From the NCBI GenBank assembly GCA_934090935.1, contig CAKOKD010000001.1:124001-188000 (forward strand): a stretch of 64,000 nt of DNA, given 5' to 3'. Positions 25,859-34,986 of this stretch are shown here, piece by piece; position 1 is the first letter of the stretch, and each line of letters starts with the position of its first letter. Below the pieces are notes generated by a model, which worked only from the letters and a program-made list of their open reading frames with translations, made no database searches and was not told the origin of the DNA. Position numbers and translations under genes: made by a program. The stretch is from an uncultured Bacilli bacterium (GTDB lineage: Bacteria > Bacillota_I > Bacilli_A > RF39 > UBA660).

Positions 25859-27540
25859 ACGATTATTATCAACCTGAAGCATATGTACCTTCAAGTGATA
25901 CTTATATTGAAAAAGATGCAAGCATTAATGATGAAATAGATGAATTAAGACATTCAGCAACAAGTGCTCTTTTAACTTATGATGATGTTATTGTAGTATC
26001 AAGTGTTTCATGTATATATGGAATAGGGGATCCGGATGACTATAAAAATCATATGTTAATACTTACTAAAGGAGATACAATTGCTAGAAATGAACTTTTA
26101 AATCGTTTAATCGATATGAATTATGAAAGAAATCAAGTTGATTTTCATAGAGGTACCTTTAGAGCTAATGGGGATACAATTGATATAGTTCCAATAGCTG
26201 AAAAGAAAAATGGAATTCGTATTGAACTTTTTGGAGATGAAGTCGATAGAATTAGTGAATTTGATATACTAACTGGTACAATTATAAAATCCAAAAAAAG
26301 TGTTACTTTATTTCCAGCAACTCATTTTGTTACCAATAAAGACAAGCTTGAAGAAGCATGTAATAGAATTGAAGATGAACTTCATAAACGAGAAAAAGAA
26401 TTGATTGATAACAATAAACTTTTGGAAGAACAACGTCTTAGAGAAAGATGTGAATATGATGTAGAAATGCTTCGTGAAACGGGATTTTGTCATGGTATTG
26501 AAAACTATTCAAGACATCTTGCATTAAGAGAAGAAGGGGAAACTCCATCAACATTGATAGACTTCTTTCCTAAAAATTTTTTACTTGTAATAGATGAATC
26601 ACACGTAACTGTTCCTCAAATAAGAGGTATGTATAATGGAGATAGAATGCGTAAACAAACATTAGTTGATTATGGTTTCCGTTTACCTAGTGCAATGGAT
26701 AATAGACCACTTAAATTTGATGAATTTAATAAAAAGGTTAATCAAGTCATTTATGTTTCAGCTACTCCAGGTGATTATGAACTTGAACTTGTAAATGGAA
26801 AATGTGCTGAACAAATCATTAGACCAACAGGTCTTTTGGATCCAACTATTGAGGTTAAAAAGACTGAAGGTCAAATAGATGATTTAATAAGTGAAATACG
26901 AACTAGAATGAAAAAGAATGAAAGAGTTCTTGTTACTACACTTACAATACGTATGGCAGAAGAATTAACATCTTATTTAAAAAGTGTCGGAATAAAAGTT
27001 CAATATCTTCATAGTGAAGTACATACTCTTGAACGACTTAAAATTATAAGAGAACTCCGTATGGGAAAATATGATTGTTTAGTTGGTATCAATCTTTTAA
27101 GAGAAGGTATTGATTTACCTGAAGTTTCCTTAATTGCCATAATGGATGCTGATAAACAAGGTTTTTTAAGAAGTGATAGATCACTTATCCAAATAATTGG
27201 AAGATGCGCACGTAATGCCAATGGACATGTTATAATGTATGCTGATACCATAAGTGAATCGATGGATAAGGCTATAAAAGAAACTGAAAGAAGAAGAAGT
27301 ATTCAAGAAGAATATAATCGTGTTCATGGAATAATTCCTAAAACAATTGTAAAAGAAATAAAAGAAGTAATCAGCAATACTGATGAAGAAAAGATTGTTG
27401 AAAATAAAAAGATGAGTAAGAAAGATAAAGAATTAATCGCTGAAAACATTGAACGCGAGATGAAAGAAGCTGCTAAAAACTTGGATTTTGAACGTGCAAT
27501 GGAACTTAGAGATATATTATTTGAACTTAAAAGTCAATAA
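25591..27540 (+). CDS. uvrB: Excinuclease ABC subunit B
   Basis: UvrB is the damage-verifying helicase of nucleotide excision repair: loaded by UvrA, it opens the duplex and recruits UvrC. All hallmarks are present: Walker A GATGTGKT near residue 38, the beta-hairpin region with [10 protein letters not shown] near 92, DESHVTVPQ near 335, helicase motifs V and VI ([18 protein letters not shown]), and a C-terminal UVR domain (about 610-649) that contacts UvrC. At 649 residues it is close to the usual length. The ATG at 25591 follows AAAGGAGGT. No uvrA or uvrC lies in the window. A truncated copy of its first part lies 841 bases upstream. Confidence 0.98.
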   Translation: MFKLVSKYKPNGDQPEAIQELVDGVNVGVRDQVLLGATGTGKTFTIANVIEKTNRPTLVLAHNKTLAGQLYSELKELFPENHVEYFVSYYDYYQPEAYVPSSDTYIEKDASINDEIDELRHSATSALLTYDDVIVVSSVSCIYGIGDPDDYKNHMLILTKGDTIARNELLNRLIDMNYERNQVDFHRGTFRANGDTIDIVPIAEKKNGIRIELFGDEVDRISEFDILTGTIIKSKKSVTLFPATHFVTNKDKLEEACNRIEDELHKREKELIDNNKLLEEQRLRERCEYDVEMLRETGFCHGIENYSRHLALREEGETPSTLIDFFPKNFLLVIDESHVTVPQIRGMYNGDRMRKQTLVDYGFRLPSAMDNRPLKFDEFNKKVNQVIYVSATPGDYELELVNGKCAEQIIRPTGLLDPTIEVKKTEGQIDDLISEIRTRMKKNERVLVTTLTIRMAEELTSYLKSVGIKVQYLHSEVHTLERLKIIRELRMGKYDCLVGINLLREGIDLPEVSLIAIMDADKQGFLRSDRSLIQIIGRCARNANGHVIMYADTISESMDKAIKETERRRSIQEEYNRVHGIIPKTIVKEIKEVISNTDEEKIVENKKMSKKDKELIAENIEREMKEAAKNLDFERAMELRDILFELKSQ

Positions 27541-27595
27541 TTCTTTTTTTCTTTTTAGTTTTATGGTATTATTTTATTAGAATAGGATTGGTGTT

Positions 27596-28315
27596 ATGAA
27601 AAGTGTGAGCTATGAAAACAAAGTTGTACTTGGTTTTATTGATTTTATATTGTTTATTGTTAAATGGTTAGCGTTATGTCTATGTGTAATATATACAGCT
27701 TTAACTATTGGTTTAGTAGTGATGAATATAATTGAAAATAGCCCTGAAGCAAGTACTTTTTTCCTATCGATGGTATCGTCTATTACAACGTATTCCTTTA
27801 ATGAAGCATCAGTTGTTGTAAATAATATAGGAAAGATGCATCTACTTATTGGAACTATTGGGCTTGGAGTTATTTTTTCATTGAATTATCTTTTATTATA
27901 TATGATATCCACAAGAGCTATAAAACTATTTAAAAGTTTCTCAATAGGAGATATATATTCAAAAGAAAATTTGACTTTGGTGGATAAGATTATTGCATTT
28001 GCTTTGATCTATGCGTTTTTATTGCCAATTGTAAAATACTTTTTTATGATCTTTATAGGAATGCCAGATTTTGCAAATTCAAGTTCTATAGGTTTGATAT
28101 TTATAATACTTGCCGTTATAGTTAAAATGTTGCTTGAAAGTGGTTATAATATTCAAGTGAAATTAAATAGAGTTACTCTTGAACTTTCAGATATAAAAGC
28201 AAGTGAAGAAGAAAAAAATGTTGAAACTATAAAAAGTGAAGCAAAACAAAAAGAAGAAAAAAAAGTAAATAAAAATTATAAAAGAAAACAAACAAAGAAA
28301 ACTACTACAAAATAA
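27596..28315 (+). CDS. Four-helix membrane protein (DUF2975-like)
   Basis: 239 residues, four membrane helices (about 14-40, 75-105, 125-150, 160-180). The loop KLFKSFSIGDIYSKENLTLVDKI resembles DUF2975-type proteins, where a similar F-x-x-G-x-x-x-x-x-E-N motif precedes the third helix; these are often found with small helix-turn-helix regulators, but none is here. The C-terminal 45 residues are a lysine/glutamate-rich, probably disordered tail. GGTGTT precedes the ATG. The last codons form the 5' arm of a terminator. Confidence 0.6.
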   Translation: MKSVSYENKVVLGFIDFILFIVKWLALCLCVIYTALTIGLVVMNIIENSPEASTFFLSMVSSITTYSFNEASVVVNNIGKMHLLIGTIGLGVIFSLNYLLLYMISTRAIKLFKSFSIGDIYSKENLTLVDKIIAFALIYAFLLPIVKYFFMIFIGMPDFANSSSIGLIFIILAVIVKMLLESGYNIQVKLNRVTLELSDIKASEEEKNVETIKSEAKQKEEKKVNKNYKRKQTKKTTTK

Positions 28316-28328
28316 GGTAGTAGTTTTT
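28298..28328 (+). terminator. Intrinsic terminator
   Basis: AAAACTACTAC / GTAGTAGTTTT with an 8-base loop and T run; overlaps the end of the preceding gene. Confidence 0.85.
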
Positions 28329-28347
28329 AAACGAGGGGATGAATGTA

Positions 28348-29970
28348 GTGGAACCAATATATGTATTTGGACATAAAAATCCAGACACGGATTCAGTAAC
28401 AGGTGCGATTTCATATGCTTATTTAAAAAACAAATTAGGTGTAAATGCGGTACCTAAAGTTCTTGGATCATTAAGCAAAGAAACAGAGTTTGTTCTTAAC
28501 TATTTTAATGTTCCAAGACCAGCGTATTTAAATGATGTAAAAGTTCAACTTAAAGATGTTAATTTTCATAAGAATTATGTCCTTAATGAAAATAAACCGA
28601 TTATAGATGCTTTTAATGTTATGAATGTTAATGCTATAACAGGTTTACCTTTGGTGGATGATAATAGAATGTTTAAAGGATATGTTTCATTAAAGGAAAT
28701 CGCGGCTGATATGATATATAATGAAAATTTACTTGTAGATACAGATTTTTTAAATTTGGTTAGAGTTTTGGATTCTACAGATTATATGATGTTTGATAAT
28801 CATATTACTGGTTATGCTCATGCAGCTACATTTGATGATGAAACTTTTATAAATAATATTGAGCTTGATCATGAATCCATTTTGATAACTGGTGATCGTG
28901 AAAAGTTAATTGAGCATGCTATTGAAAGAGGAGTTAAGTTAATTATTTTGATAAAAAATAGATCTTTATCAAAACGCCTTAGAAGCCTTACTCAAAAAAA
29001 ACATATAAATATAATCAGCAGTCCAAAGAGTTCTTTTAAAATAGCGCGTGTATTATGTCTTGCAAATCCGATTAAGACGATTAAAAGAGGTCAAGCAACT
29101 GTTTATTTTAATGAACTTGATTATTTGACTTATTTTAATGATGAGACTAGCAAACTTAAACATACTAATTATCCAATTGTTAATAATAAAGGTGTTTGTT
29201 TAGGAATGCTTAGAACAATTGAAGCTCATGAGGTTAAAAGAAAAAAGGTTATATTGGTTGACCATAATATGAGCAGTCAATCGGTTGATGGATTATATGA
29301 ATCAGATATTGTTGAGATAATCGATCATCATAATATAGGCGATATTAACACCAGTATGCCAATAAATTTTAGAAATATGTCTGTTGGATCAGTTAATACA
29401 ATAATTCATGAGTTATATAAGGAAAATGGTGTAAAGATTCCTTCTTCAATAGCTGGTTTAATGTTAAGTGGTATTATCTCAGATACATTACTGCTACAAA
29501 GTCCAACAACAACTGAACTTGATAGAGCTGTTGCTAAAAGTTTAGCTAAGATTGCAAAAGTTGATATAAAAAAATATGGTATAAAGATGCTTGAAAGCGG
29601 TGTTGATATAAAAGGCTTATCAGCAAATGAAATCATCTATAAAGATTTTAAAACATATAAGATCAATGATCATTCGATGTCTATTGGTCAAGTTTTTACA
29701 ACTGATTATAAATTGTTTAAAGATCGTGAAAGTGAATTAATTGAAGAACTTAATCAAATAGCAAGAAATCATGAATATGTTGTGTGTGCTTTGTTTGTCA
29801 CTAACTTTTTAACCAATGATTCTAATATTCTATTCTCAGATAATTCAAAAAGAATACTAGAACAAGCTTATAATAAGAACGACTTAAAAGAAGGTGCAAT
29901 ACTAAAAAATGTTGTTTCTAGAAAGAAACAAATGGTTCCTTGTATAATGGAAGTTGTTGAGCATCTATAA
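28348..29970 (+). CDS. CBS-domain manganese-dependent inorganic pyrophosphatase
   Basis: 540 residues. Family II pyrophosphatase: the N-terminal GHKNPDTDS motif and the later VDHNM and IDHH motifs bind the catalytic Mn2+ pair. Between them lies a regulatory insert of CBS, DRTGG and CBS domains (about residues 65-290), as in nucleotide-regulated enzymes; in that family AMP/ADP inhibit and ATP or diadenosine polyphosphates activate. The C-terminal DHHA2 domain closes the active site. It hydrolyses pyrophosphate in the cytoplasm and pulls biosynthetic reactions forward. I place the start at the GTG at 28348, 10 bases after GAGGGG; the ATG at 28339 is too close to that site. Confidence 0.93.
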   Translation: MEPIYVFGHKNPDTDSVTGAISYAYLKNKLGVNAVPKVLGSLSKETEFVLNYFNVPRPAYLNDVKVQLKDVNFHKNYVLNENKPIIDAFNVMNVNAITGLPLVDDNRMFKGYVSLKEIAADMIYNENLLVDTDFLNLVRVLDSTDYMMFDNHITGYAHAATFDDETFINNIELDHESILITGDREKLIEHAIERGVKLIILIKNRSLSKRLRSLTQKKHINIISSPKSSFKIARVLCLANPIKTIKRGQATVYFNELDYLTYFNDETSKLKHTNYPIVNNKGVCLGMLRTIEAHEVKRKKVILVDHNMSSQSVDGLYESDIVEIIDHHNIGDINTSMPINFRNMSVGSVNTIIHELYKENGVKIPSSIAGLMLSGIISDTLLLQSPTTTELDRAVAKSLAKIAKVDIKKYGIKMLESGVDIKGLSANEIIYKDFKTYKINDHSMSIGQVFTTDYKLFKDRESELIEELNQIARNHEYVVCALFVTNFLTNDSNILFSDNSKRILEQAYNKNDLKEGAILKNVVSRKKQMVPCIMEVVEHL

Positions 29971-30031
29971 ATAAAAATAACTTTTTTGTACTATTTTAAA
30001 TGATTGATAATATGATATTAGTGTAGCAGAT

Positions 30032-30060
30032 TTGCAATTTTTCTGTATTTTTGCTATAAT
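30032..30060 (+). promoter_or_regulatory. Promoter of the OLE-like RNA
   Basis: TTGCAA at 30032-30037 and a perfect TATAAT at 30055-30060, spacer 17. Transcription should begin near 30067. Confidence 0.8.
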
Positions 30061-30066
30061 TATCTT

Positions 30067-30570
30067 GTGTGGTGCATTATGCTAGTCATTACACTATTTG
30101 AAGGTAGGGCTAAAAATCTACCAATTGTACAAATGAGACTTCATATGTTTGCTTCTTCTGCCCAAGTTGGGGTGGATATATGATTTAAAATTTAAGGATA
30201 CCTCATAATGGCATATGAAATATTCCTTTTATTGCCTCACTTATACAAATAATGATTAACGTACATGATGTGAGTGATTACTAGGGATATTATTTGAAAT
30301 AGTAATTGCAAAAGCATATAAGGATAGTCACTTATGTTAGGGAAAACCTCTAGCGTGTATATATCGTAGGTATTAAAGTGCGGACTAAGTGGTAATCGAG
30401 TAGTTAGAGCGGCAACGCCTAGCTGCTTCATTTAAAACGAAAGTGCTTTAGGGTAACCGAAAGTATGAAAGTAGAGAAATTCAACTCGACCAAAGCCGTA
30501 AAATTGATCTATGATATACCATACAACTATACTTTAATTTTTGGGGAAAACCGGATTAAAGTTTTTTTTT
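30067..30570 (+). ncRNA. ole: Probable OLE RNA (ornate, large, extremophilic)
   Basis: The 635-base space between the pyrophosphatase and the OapA-like gene holds no credible ORF but has a consensus promoter and ends in a hairpin plus nine T, giving a transcript of about 505 nt. The interior is less A/T-biased than other intergenic DNA and contains many local complementarities (for example GGTAGGG...ATCTACC near 30100 and GTTAGAGCGGCAACGCCTAGC near 30400). OLE RNAs are long, highly structured RNAs usually lying directly upstream of oapA and bound by OapA at the membrane, where they affect stress and metal/energy responses. The identification rests on the oapA neighbour, size and structure; I could not align the sequence to the OLE model. 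Confidence 0.72.
30531..30570 (+). terminator. Terminator of the OLE-like RNA
   Basis: ACTTTAAT at 30531-30538 pairs with ATTAAAGT at 30555-30562, followed by a run of nine T. A TATAAT at 30584 may restart transcription for the following gene. Confidence 0.75.
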
Positions 30571-30605
30571 GCAATTTTTTTGATATAATTAGGATAGGTG
30601 ATGAT

Positions 30606-31121
30606 ATGGAAAAGAAATGGATTATTAAAGTCTTTATTTTAACATTTGTTTTATCTGTTTGTTTTAGTTCAATTACTAATGTATTAACAGCTTCTTTAAA
30701 TGATGTGTTTTTAATAATTATTTTATTGTTAGTAATTGGAATTGGTATTTTATTTGATATAATTGGTACGGCAACTATGAGTGCTAATGAAGCATCTTTT
30801 CATGCAATTGCAAGTAAAAAGATAAGTGGTGCAAGAGAATCAATCAATATGCTTAAAAACAAGAATAAGATATCAAGTATATGTAATGATATCATTGGAG
30901 ATGTCTGTGGAATTATTTCTGGTGGGTTAGGTGCTGTAATAGCTATATCCTTATCCACTAATACGGGCTTTAATAGTGTCGTTATATCAGTTTTAGTTTC
31001 AGCATTTATTTCATCATTAACTGTTGGTGGAAAAGCTATATTTAAAAGTGTTGCAATTAAAAATGCCGATAGTATTATTTTTAGTGTTGGAAAAGTAAAA
31101 CATTTTTTGAGGTTAAAATAA
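30606..31121 (+). CDS. oapA: OLE-associated membrane protein OapA
   Basis: 171 residues with four membrane helices (about 10-28, 33-55, 98-120, 128-145). Between the helix pairs is the conserved cytoplasmic loop: GTATMSANEASFHAIASKK, then RESINMLKNKNKISSICNDI and the DxxxD element DIIGD. These features match OapA, the membrane protein that binds OLE RNA in Bacillota. I start it at the ATG at 30606 after ATAGGTGAT; a longer frame would extend into the RNA. It is the first gene after the RNA terminator and is followed by the PAP2 gene one base later. In the best-studied genomes OLE/oapA sits near isoprenoid and recN genes; here the neighbours differ. Confidence 0.8.
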   Translation: MEKKWIIKVFILTFVLSVCFSSITNVLTASLNDVFLIIILLLVIGIGILFDIIGTATMSANEASFHAIASKKISGARESINMLKNKNKISSICNDIIGDVCGIISGGLGAVIAISLSTNTGFNSVVISVLVSAFISSLTVGGKAIFKSVAIKNADSIIFSVGKVKHFLRLK

Positions 31122-31122
31122 T

Positions 31123-31716
31123 ATGAAAAAATCTTTTTATCTATTCGTTTTTCTTTTCTTTGCCGATGCTTTTTTAGTTTTGTCTGGAATTAGTAGTAGT
31201 TTTGATAATGCTATATCGTTATTTTTTTCAGTACACAATAATATGATTTTAACTAATATTTTTAAAATTATATCGTTTATTTGTAGTCCAAAATTTATGA
31301 TTATTTTAAATGTCTTACTATTTATTTTTATAATTGTAAAGAAGAAATATAAATTATCCATTATTGTTTTATCAAGTATTTCAAGTGTAATATTTAATAA
31401 TTTGGTCAAAATAATTGTTAGAAGAGAAAGACCTGATTATTTAAGAATGGTTGTGGAAAAATCATATTCTTTTCCTTCTGGACATACAATGATATCGGTT
31501 TTGTTTTTTGGAAGTATTATTTATTTAGTCAATAAATATAATTTAAAGCATAAAAAGTTAATAACTTTTAGTTTATCAACATTTATATTATTAGTTGGAA
31601 TATCTAGAATATATTTGGGAGTACATTATTTAACTGATGTTGTTGGGGGATATCTTTTAGGTATTGTTGTACTATTTTTTATTATTCATATATTAGAAAG
31701 GAAAAAGTTAGTATGA
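31123..31716 (+). CDS. PAP2-family lipid phosphatase
   Basis: 197 residues, about six membrane helices. The three phosphatase motifs are complete: KIIVRRERP (about residues 98-106), PSGH (117-120) and SRIYLGVHYLTDV (about 158-170). Such enzymes dephosphorylate undecaprenyl pyrophosphate or phosphatidylglycerol phosphate at the outer face of the membrane. It begins one base after oapA and overlaps the following SDR gene by 4 bases (ATGA), so oapA, this gene and the SDR form an operon. Confidence 0.92.
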   Translation: MKKSFYLFVFLFFADAFLVLSGISSSFDNAISLFFSVHNNMILTNIFKIISFICSPKFMIILNVLLFIFIIVKKKYKLSIIVLSSISSVIFNNLVKIIVRRERPDYLRMVVEKSYSFPSGHTMISVLFFGSIIYLVNKYNLKHKKLITFSLSTFILLVGISRIYLGVHYLTDVVGGYLLGIVVLFFIIHILERKKLV

Positions 31717-32468
31717 AAGCACTTATAACGGGAGCTTCTAGTGGAATAGGTAAAGACATTGCTTGTATATTAAGTGATCTTGGATATGATCTAATAGTTG
31801 TTGCTAGGAGAAAAACTATTTTAAATGAGTTAAAAAAGAAGGTTAAAACGAATGTTTCAGTTATACCATTAGATTTATCGGAAGAGGATAATCTTGAAAC
31901 TTTGTGGAACGAAGTTAAAGATGAAGATATCGATATTTTAGTCAACAATGCTGGGTTTGGTTTGTTTGGTGAATTTGATAAAACGGATTTAGATACTGAA
32001 TTTAAAATGATAGATGTTAATATTAAAGCGGTCCACTATTTAACCAAGAAGTTTTTAATTAAGTTTAAAGAAAAGAACTCAGGACATATTTTAAATGTTG
32101 CATCTTCTGCAGGATTTATGGCTGGTCCAAAGTTAAGTACATATTATGCAACTAAAAATTATGTATTAAGACTTACAGAGGCTATATATGAAGAATTAAA
32201 AGTTGATAAAAGCAATGTAAAAATATCTTGTTTATGTCCAGGTCCAGTTGATACTGAATTTAATAAAGTTGCTCATGGTGAGTTTCATACATCATCTTTA
32301 TCAAGTGAATATGTTGCTAAATATGCGGTTAAAGAAATGTTTAAAAATAAACTATATATTATTCCATCATTTAAAATGAAAGTAGCAGTTTTTCTTACGA
32401 GACTTACTCCGAGAAAATTGCTTCTTAAAATAACTTATAAAATTCAGGATAGAAAGAGTCGTGTTTAA
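31713..32468 (+). CDS. Short-chain dehydrogenase/reductase
   Basis: 251 residues of the classical SDR family: cofactor motif TGASSGIG at residues 6-13, NNAG near 80, catalytic serine in VASSAG and YxxxK as YYATKNY near 151. An arginine-rich stretch after the second strand (VVARRK) suggests NADP(H) preference. Substrate unknown; the closest general type is the DltE/YqjQ group. A basic C-terminus ends it. Coupled by ATGA to the PAP2 gene. Confidence 0.92.
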   Translation: MKALITGASSGIGKDIACILSDLGYDLIVVARRKTILNELKKKVKTNVSVIPLDLSEEDNLETLWNEVKDEDIDILVNNAGFGLFGEFDKTDLDTEFKMIDVNIKAVHYLTKKFLIKFKEKNSGHILNVASSAGFMAGPKLSTYYATKNYVLRLTEAIYEELKVDKSNVKISCLCPGPVDTEFNKVAHGEFHTSSLSSEYVAKYAVKEMFKNKLYIIPSFKMKVAVFLTRLTPRKLLLKITYKIQDRKSRV

Positions 32469-32548
32469 CGATTTTTTTATGTAAAGTAACTTTTTTAAAA
32501 CGTTTAAATTAATGATGTTGTGCTATAATTTATTATAGGAGGCATAAT

Positions 32549-33571
32549 ATGAAGTGTGTAAAAATAAAAGGAGCTCGTTCATTAGTAAAAGATGAAATAG
32601 AAGATACTAAGATAGATGGCAAAAGAGTTGTTATTGATGTAGTTAAAGCAGGAATTTGTGGATCTGATATTCACAATTTTGAATCAGGAGAACCGGTTGG
32701 TCTAGTTATGGGACATGAGTTTTCAGGTATTGTTGTTGATCAAGGTTCAAGAAATGATTTAAAAGTAGGGGATCATGTTACCGCTTTACCAATTTCTCCA
32801 TGTAGAAAATGTTTTGCTTGTAAGTCTGGTAATCCTCAGTATTGTACACATACTTGGGATGATGCTTTAGGCCTTGCACTTACGAATCCTGGAGCGTATT
32901 CTGAAAGAATAAGTGTTGATGCATCCTTAGTTGTGAAATTACCAGAGAATGTAACTTTTGAAGAAGGTGCAATGGTTGAACCTACAGCAGTTGGATTGCA
33001 TGCTATACATTTAGCTGATATCAAAGTTGGTGATAAAGTGCTTGTTATTGGTGGAGGAATTATCGGTCTTGTAAGTGCGATGTTTGCTAAAATGGAAGGA
33101 GCAAGCTATGTAGCTGTTTCGGAAACCAATGAATTAAGAGGTAAAAAAGCCGTTGATTTAAAAGTGGCAGATGAATATTTGGATGCTAAAGATGATTTTA
33201 TAAATAAGTGTTTTGGTAAAACATTGGATGGTTTTGATGTTGTAATCGATTGTTGCGGTAATGAAGCTGCTGTTACGAGTGCGATGATGGTCACTCGTGG
33301 TGGTGGAACTATCGTATTGGTCGGAGTGTCAACAAAACCTATAACTATTCCAACCGTTGTAAGCGTATTACATGAACAAACTATTAAGGGTGCGATTGCT
33401 TATACTGAAGAAGAATTTAAAGTGTGTGTAGATTTAATTTCACACAAAAGAATTGATGTATCGAGGTTTGTTGATAAAGTCGTATCTTTAGATGAAGTTC
33501 AAAATGCTTTTGAAGAACTTACTAGTGGTGTAAGTCCTTCTGTAAAGATACTAATTGATCCAAAAAAATAA
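32549..33571 (+). CDS. Zinc-dependent alcohol dehydrogenase family (MDR)
   Basis: 340 residues of the medium-chain dehydrogenase family. Catalytic zinc ligands appear in AGICGSDIHNFE and GHEFSG; the structural zinc cluster is CRKCFACKSGNPQYC near residues 90-104; the Rossmann motif is VIGGGIIGLVSAMFAK near 168-183. The pattern is that of threonine, sorbitol or 2,3-butanediol dehydrogenases, oxidising a secondary alcohol with NAD(P)+. TATAAT at 32524 and TAGGAGGC precede the start, so it has its own promoter. Ends at a terminator. Confidence 0.93.
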   Translation: MKCVKIKGARSLVKDEIEDTKIDGKRVVIDVVKAGICGSDIHNFESGEPVGLVMGHEFSGIVVDQGSRNDLKVGDHVTALPISPCRKCFACKSGNPQYCTHTWDDALGLALTNPGAYSERISVDASLVVKLPENVTFEEGAMVEPTAVGLHAIHLADIKVGDKVLVIGGGIIGLVSAMFAKMEGASYVAVSETNELRGKKAVDLKVADEYLDAKDDFINKCFGKTLDGFDVVIDCCGNEAAVTSAMMVTRGGGTIVLVGVSTKPITIPTVVSVLHEQTIKGAIAYTEEEFKVCVDLISHKRIDVSRFVDKVVSLDEVQNAFEELTSGVSPSVKILIDPKK

Positions 33572-33592
33572 GAGCTTAACGGCTCTTTTTTT
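33570..33592 (+). terminator. Intrinsic terminator after the dehydrogenase
   Basis: AGAGC / GCTCT with loop TTAACG and a seven-T tail; overlaps the stops of the converging genes. Confidence 0.82.
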
Positions 33593-33986
33593 GACTATAT
33601 TCTATTTTTTCATCAATAAAATTTTGATTTAAAATGAAATTTAACTCTTCATCAGTTAATACATTTATTCTATTCTCTTGATTGCTGTTCTTCTTTTGTT
33701 CTTCATTTAATTCTTCAGTTAGTTCCTTATATTCTCTTATAAAACATGTTAAGTGATTAAATCCTTCTAAATCAAGAGATTCGTCATAGCTTATCTTACC
33801 ACTTAAAAATAAAAATTCTTTTAAATATGAACGACCATTTTGAAATAAGGGTTTATAAATTACGACATCAGGAAACGCTTCTGATGTTCCTGTATATGTA
33901 AGCTTTACTTCCATTATTCCAATTATATTTTTCTCTAAAAGATTTTTCCCCTTAAAATGTTTACATATATCATATTTTTTTAACAT
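33576..33986 (-). CDS. DUF1653-like protein
   Basis: 136 residues. The N-terminal part (YDICKHFKGKNLLEKNIIGI then VVIYKPLFQNGRSYLKEFLF) follows the DUF1653 pattern Y-x-H-F-K-G...Y-x-V...V-V-Y-x-x-L-Y...W-V-R-P, with substitutions. Usually this domain is about 65 residues; here a glutamate/asparagine-rich helical extension follows. Function of the family is unknown. The ribosome binding site is TTAGGTGG. Confidence 0.55.
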   Translation of the reverse strand: MLKKYDICKHFKGKNLLEKNIIGIMEVKLTYTGTSEAFPDVVIYKPLFQNGRSYLKEFLFLSGKISYDESLDLEGFNHLTCFIREYKELTEELNEEQKKNSNQENRINVLTDEELNFILNQNFIDEKIEYSQKKSR

Positions 33987-34080
33987 ATTACCACCTAATT
34001 TGATTATACTATTCTTTATAATTTATAGCAATATTGGAAAACATAACTTATATTATTATGTTTCAATAAAAAGCTTAATT

Positions 34081-34103
34081 AAAAAAATTGCATTAAGCAA
34101 TTT
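34081..34103 (-). terminator. Terminator of the slipin gene
   Basis: On the minus strand AAATTGC / GCAATTT with loop TTAAT is followed by T; overlaps the slipin stop. Confidence 0.75.
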
Positions 34104-34879
34104 TATTTTTTTTCTTTAATTTTATTAACTGTTTCAACTAAGTTTTCTTTTCCAAAGGCATTTAAAACTTCAATAGGTACTGCAAATATAATCGTATTTG
34201 ATTGATCTGATGAAACATCATTTATAGTGGCAAGTGTTCTTAAATGAAGTGCACCTGGACTTGATGCCATAATGTTTGCAGCTTCAGCTAAGTTTTCTGC
34301 GGCTTCTTTTTCACCAGTTGATTTAGTTATAACAGCTTGTTTTTCTCTTTCAGCCTCAGCAACTTTAGCAATTACTCTTTGCATCTCCTCTGGAAGTTTT
34401 ACATCTTTAAGTTCAACATTTTCGACTTTTATTCCCCATGGATCAGTAGCTTCATCGATAATTTTGCAAATCTCTTCAGAGATTTTATCTCTTTCGACTA
34501 AAAGCTCATCTAAAGATACAGCACCAACTACATTACGCATTGTAGTTTGAGCAAGTTGAGACACTGCATATTGAAATCTTTCAACCGCGATAATGGCTTT
34601 TGCAGCATCAAATACTTTATAATAGATAACGGCATTTATTCTAATACTTACATTATCCTTTGTAATCGCATCTTGTTCTGGAACATCAACTGCTTTTGTT
34701 CGAATATCAACTTTACTCATTGAATTTATAATCGGTAAAACAATATTCCATCCTGGTTTAAGAATTTTTTTAAACTTACCACAGGAAAATAAGATTCCTC
34801 TTTCATATTCGTTAACTTGTTTTATTGAACATAATAAGATAATAACAATAAAAACTATAATTCCAATCGTGATTTCCAT
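34103..34879 (-). CDS. Slipin / band 7 (SPFH) membrane protein
   Basis: 258 residues: one N-terminal membrane helix (residues 3-19), then an SPFH domain that matches stomatin/slipin (YERGILFSCGKFKKILKPGW, VDIRTKAVDVPEQDAITKDN), then a long helical, coiled-coil part (about 170-225) that mediates oligomer rings. SPFH proteins organise membrane microdomains and often partner an NfeD protease; no nfeD is nearby. AAGGAGG precedes the ATG. Single leftward gene. Confidence 0.93.
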   Translation of the reverse strand: MEITIGIIVFIVIILLCSIKQVNEYERGILFSCGKFKKILKPGWNIVLPIINSMSKVDIRTKAVDVPEQDAITKDNVSIRINAVIYYKVFDAAKAIIAVERFQYAVSQLAQTTMRNVVGAVSLDELLVERDKISEEICKIIDEATDPWGIKVENVELKDVKLPEEMQRVIAKVAEAEREKQAVITKSTGEKEAAENLAEAANIMASSPGALHLRTLATINDVSSDQSNTIIFAVPIEVLNAFGKENLVETVNKIKEKK

Positions 34880-34986
34880 AAAATATCCTCCTTACAAGTA
34901 TTGTATAACTTAACTGTCAAAAATACAACTAACATTGACTTTTAAAATGCTGTGCATTAAGATAAATCTAGAAGGTGTGTGAATTT

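Noticed and set aside
30465..30605. Extension of the OapA-like frame upstream of 30606
   Set aside because: The extension reads through the RNA terminator and a T run; a proper ribosome binding site lies before 30606.
31137..31409. Minus-strand frame inside the PAP2 gene
   Set aside because: It is the complement of a clear phosphatase gene and has no ribosome binding site.
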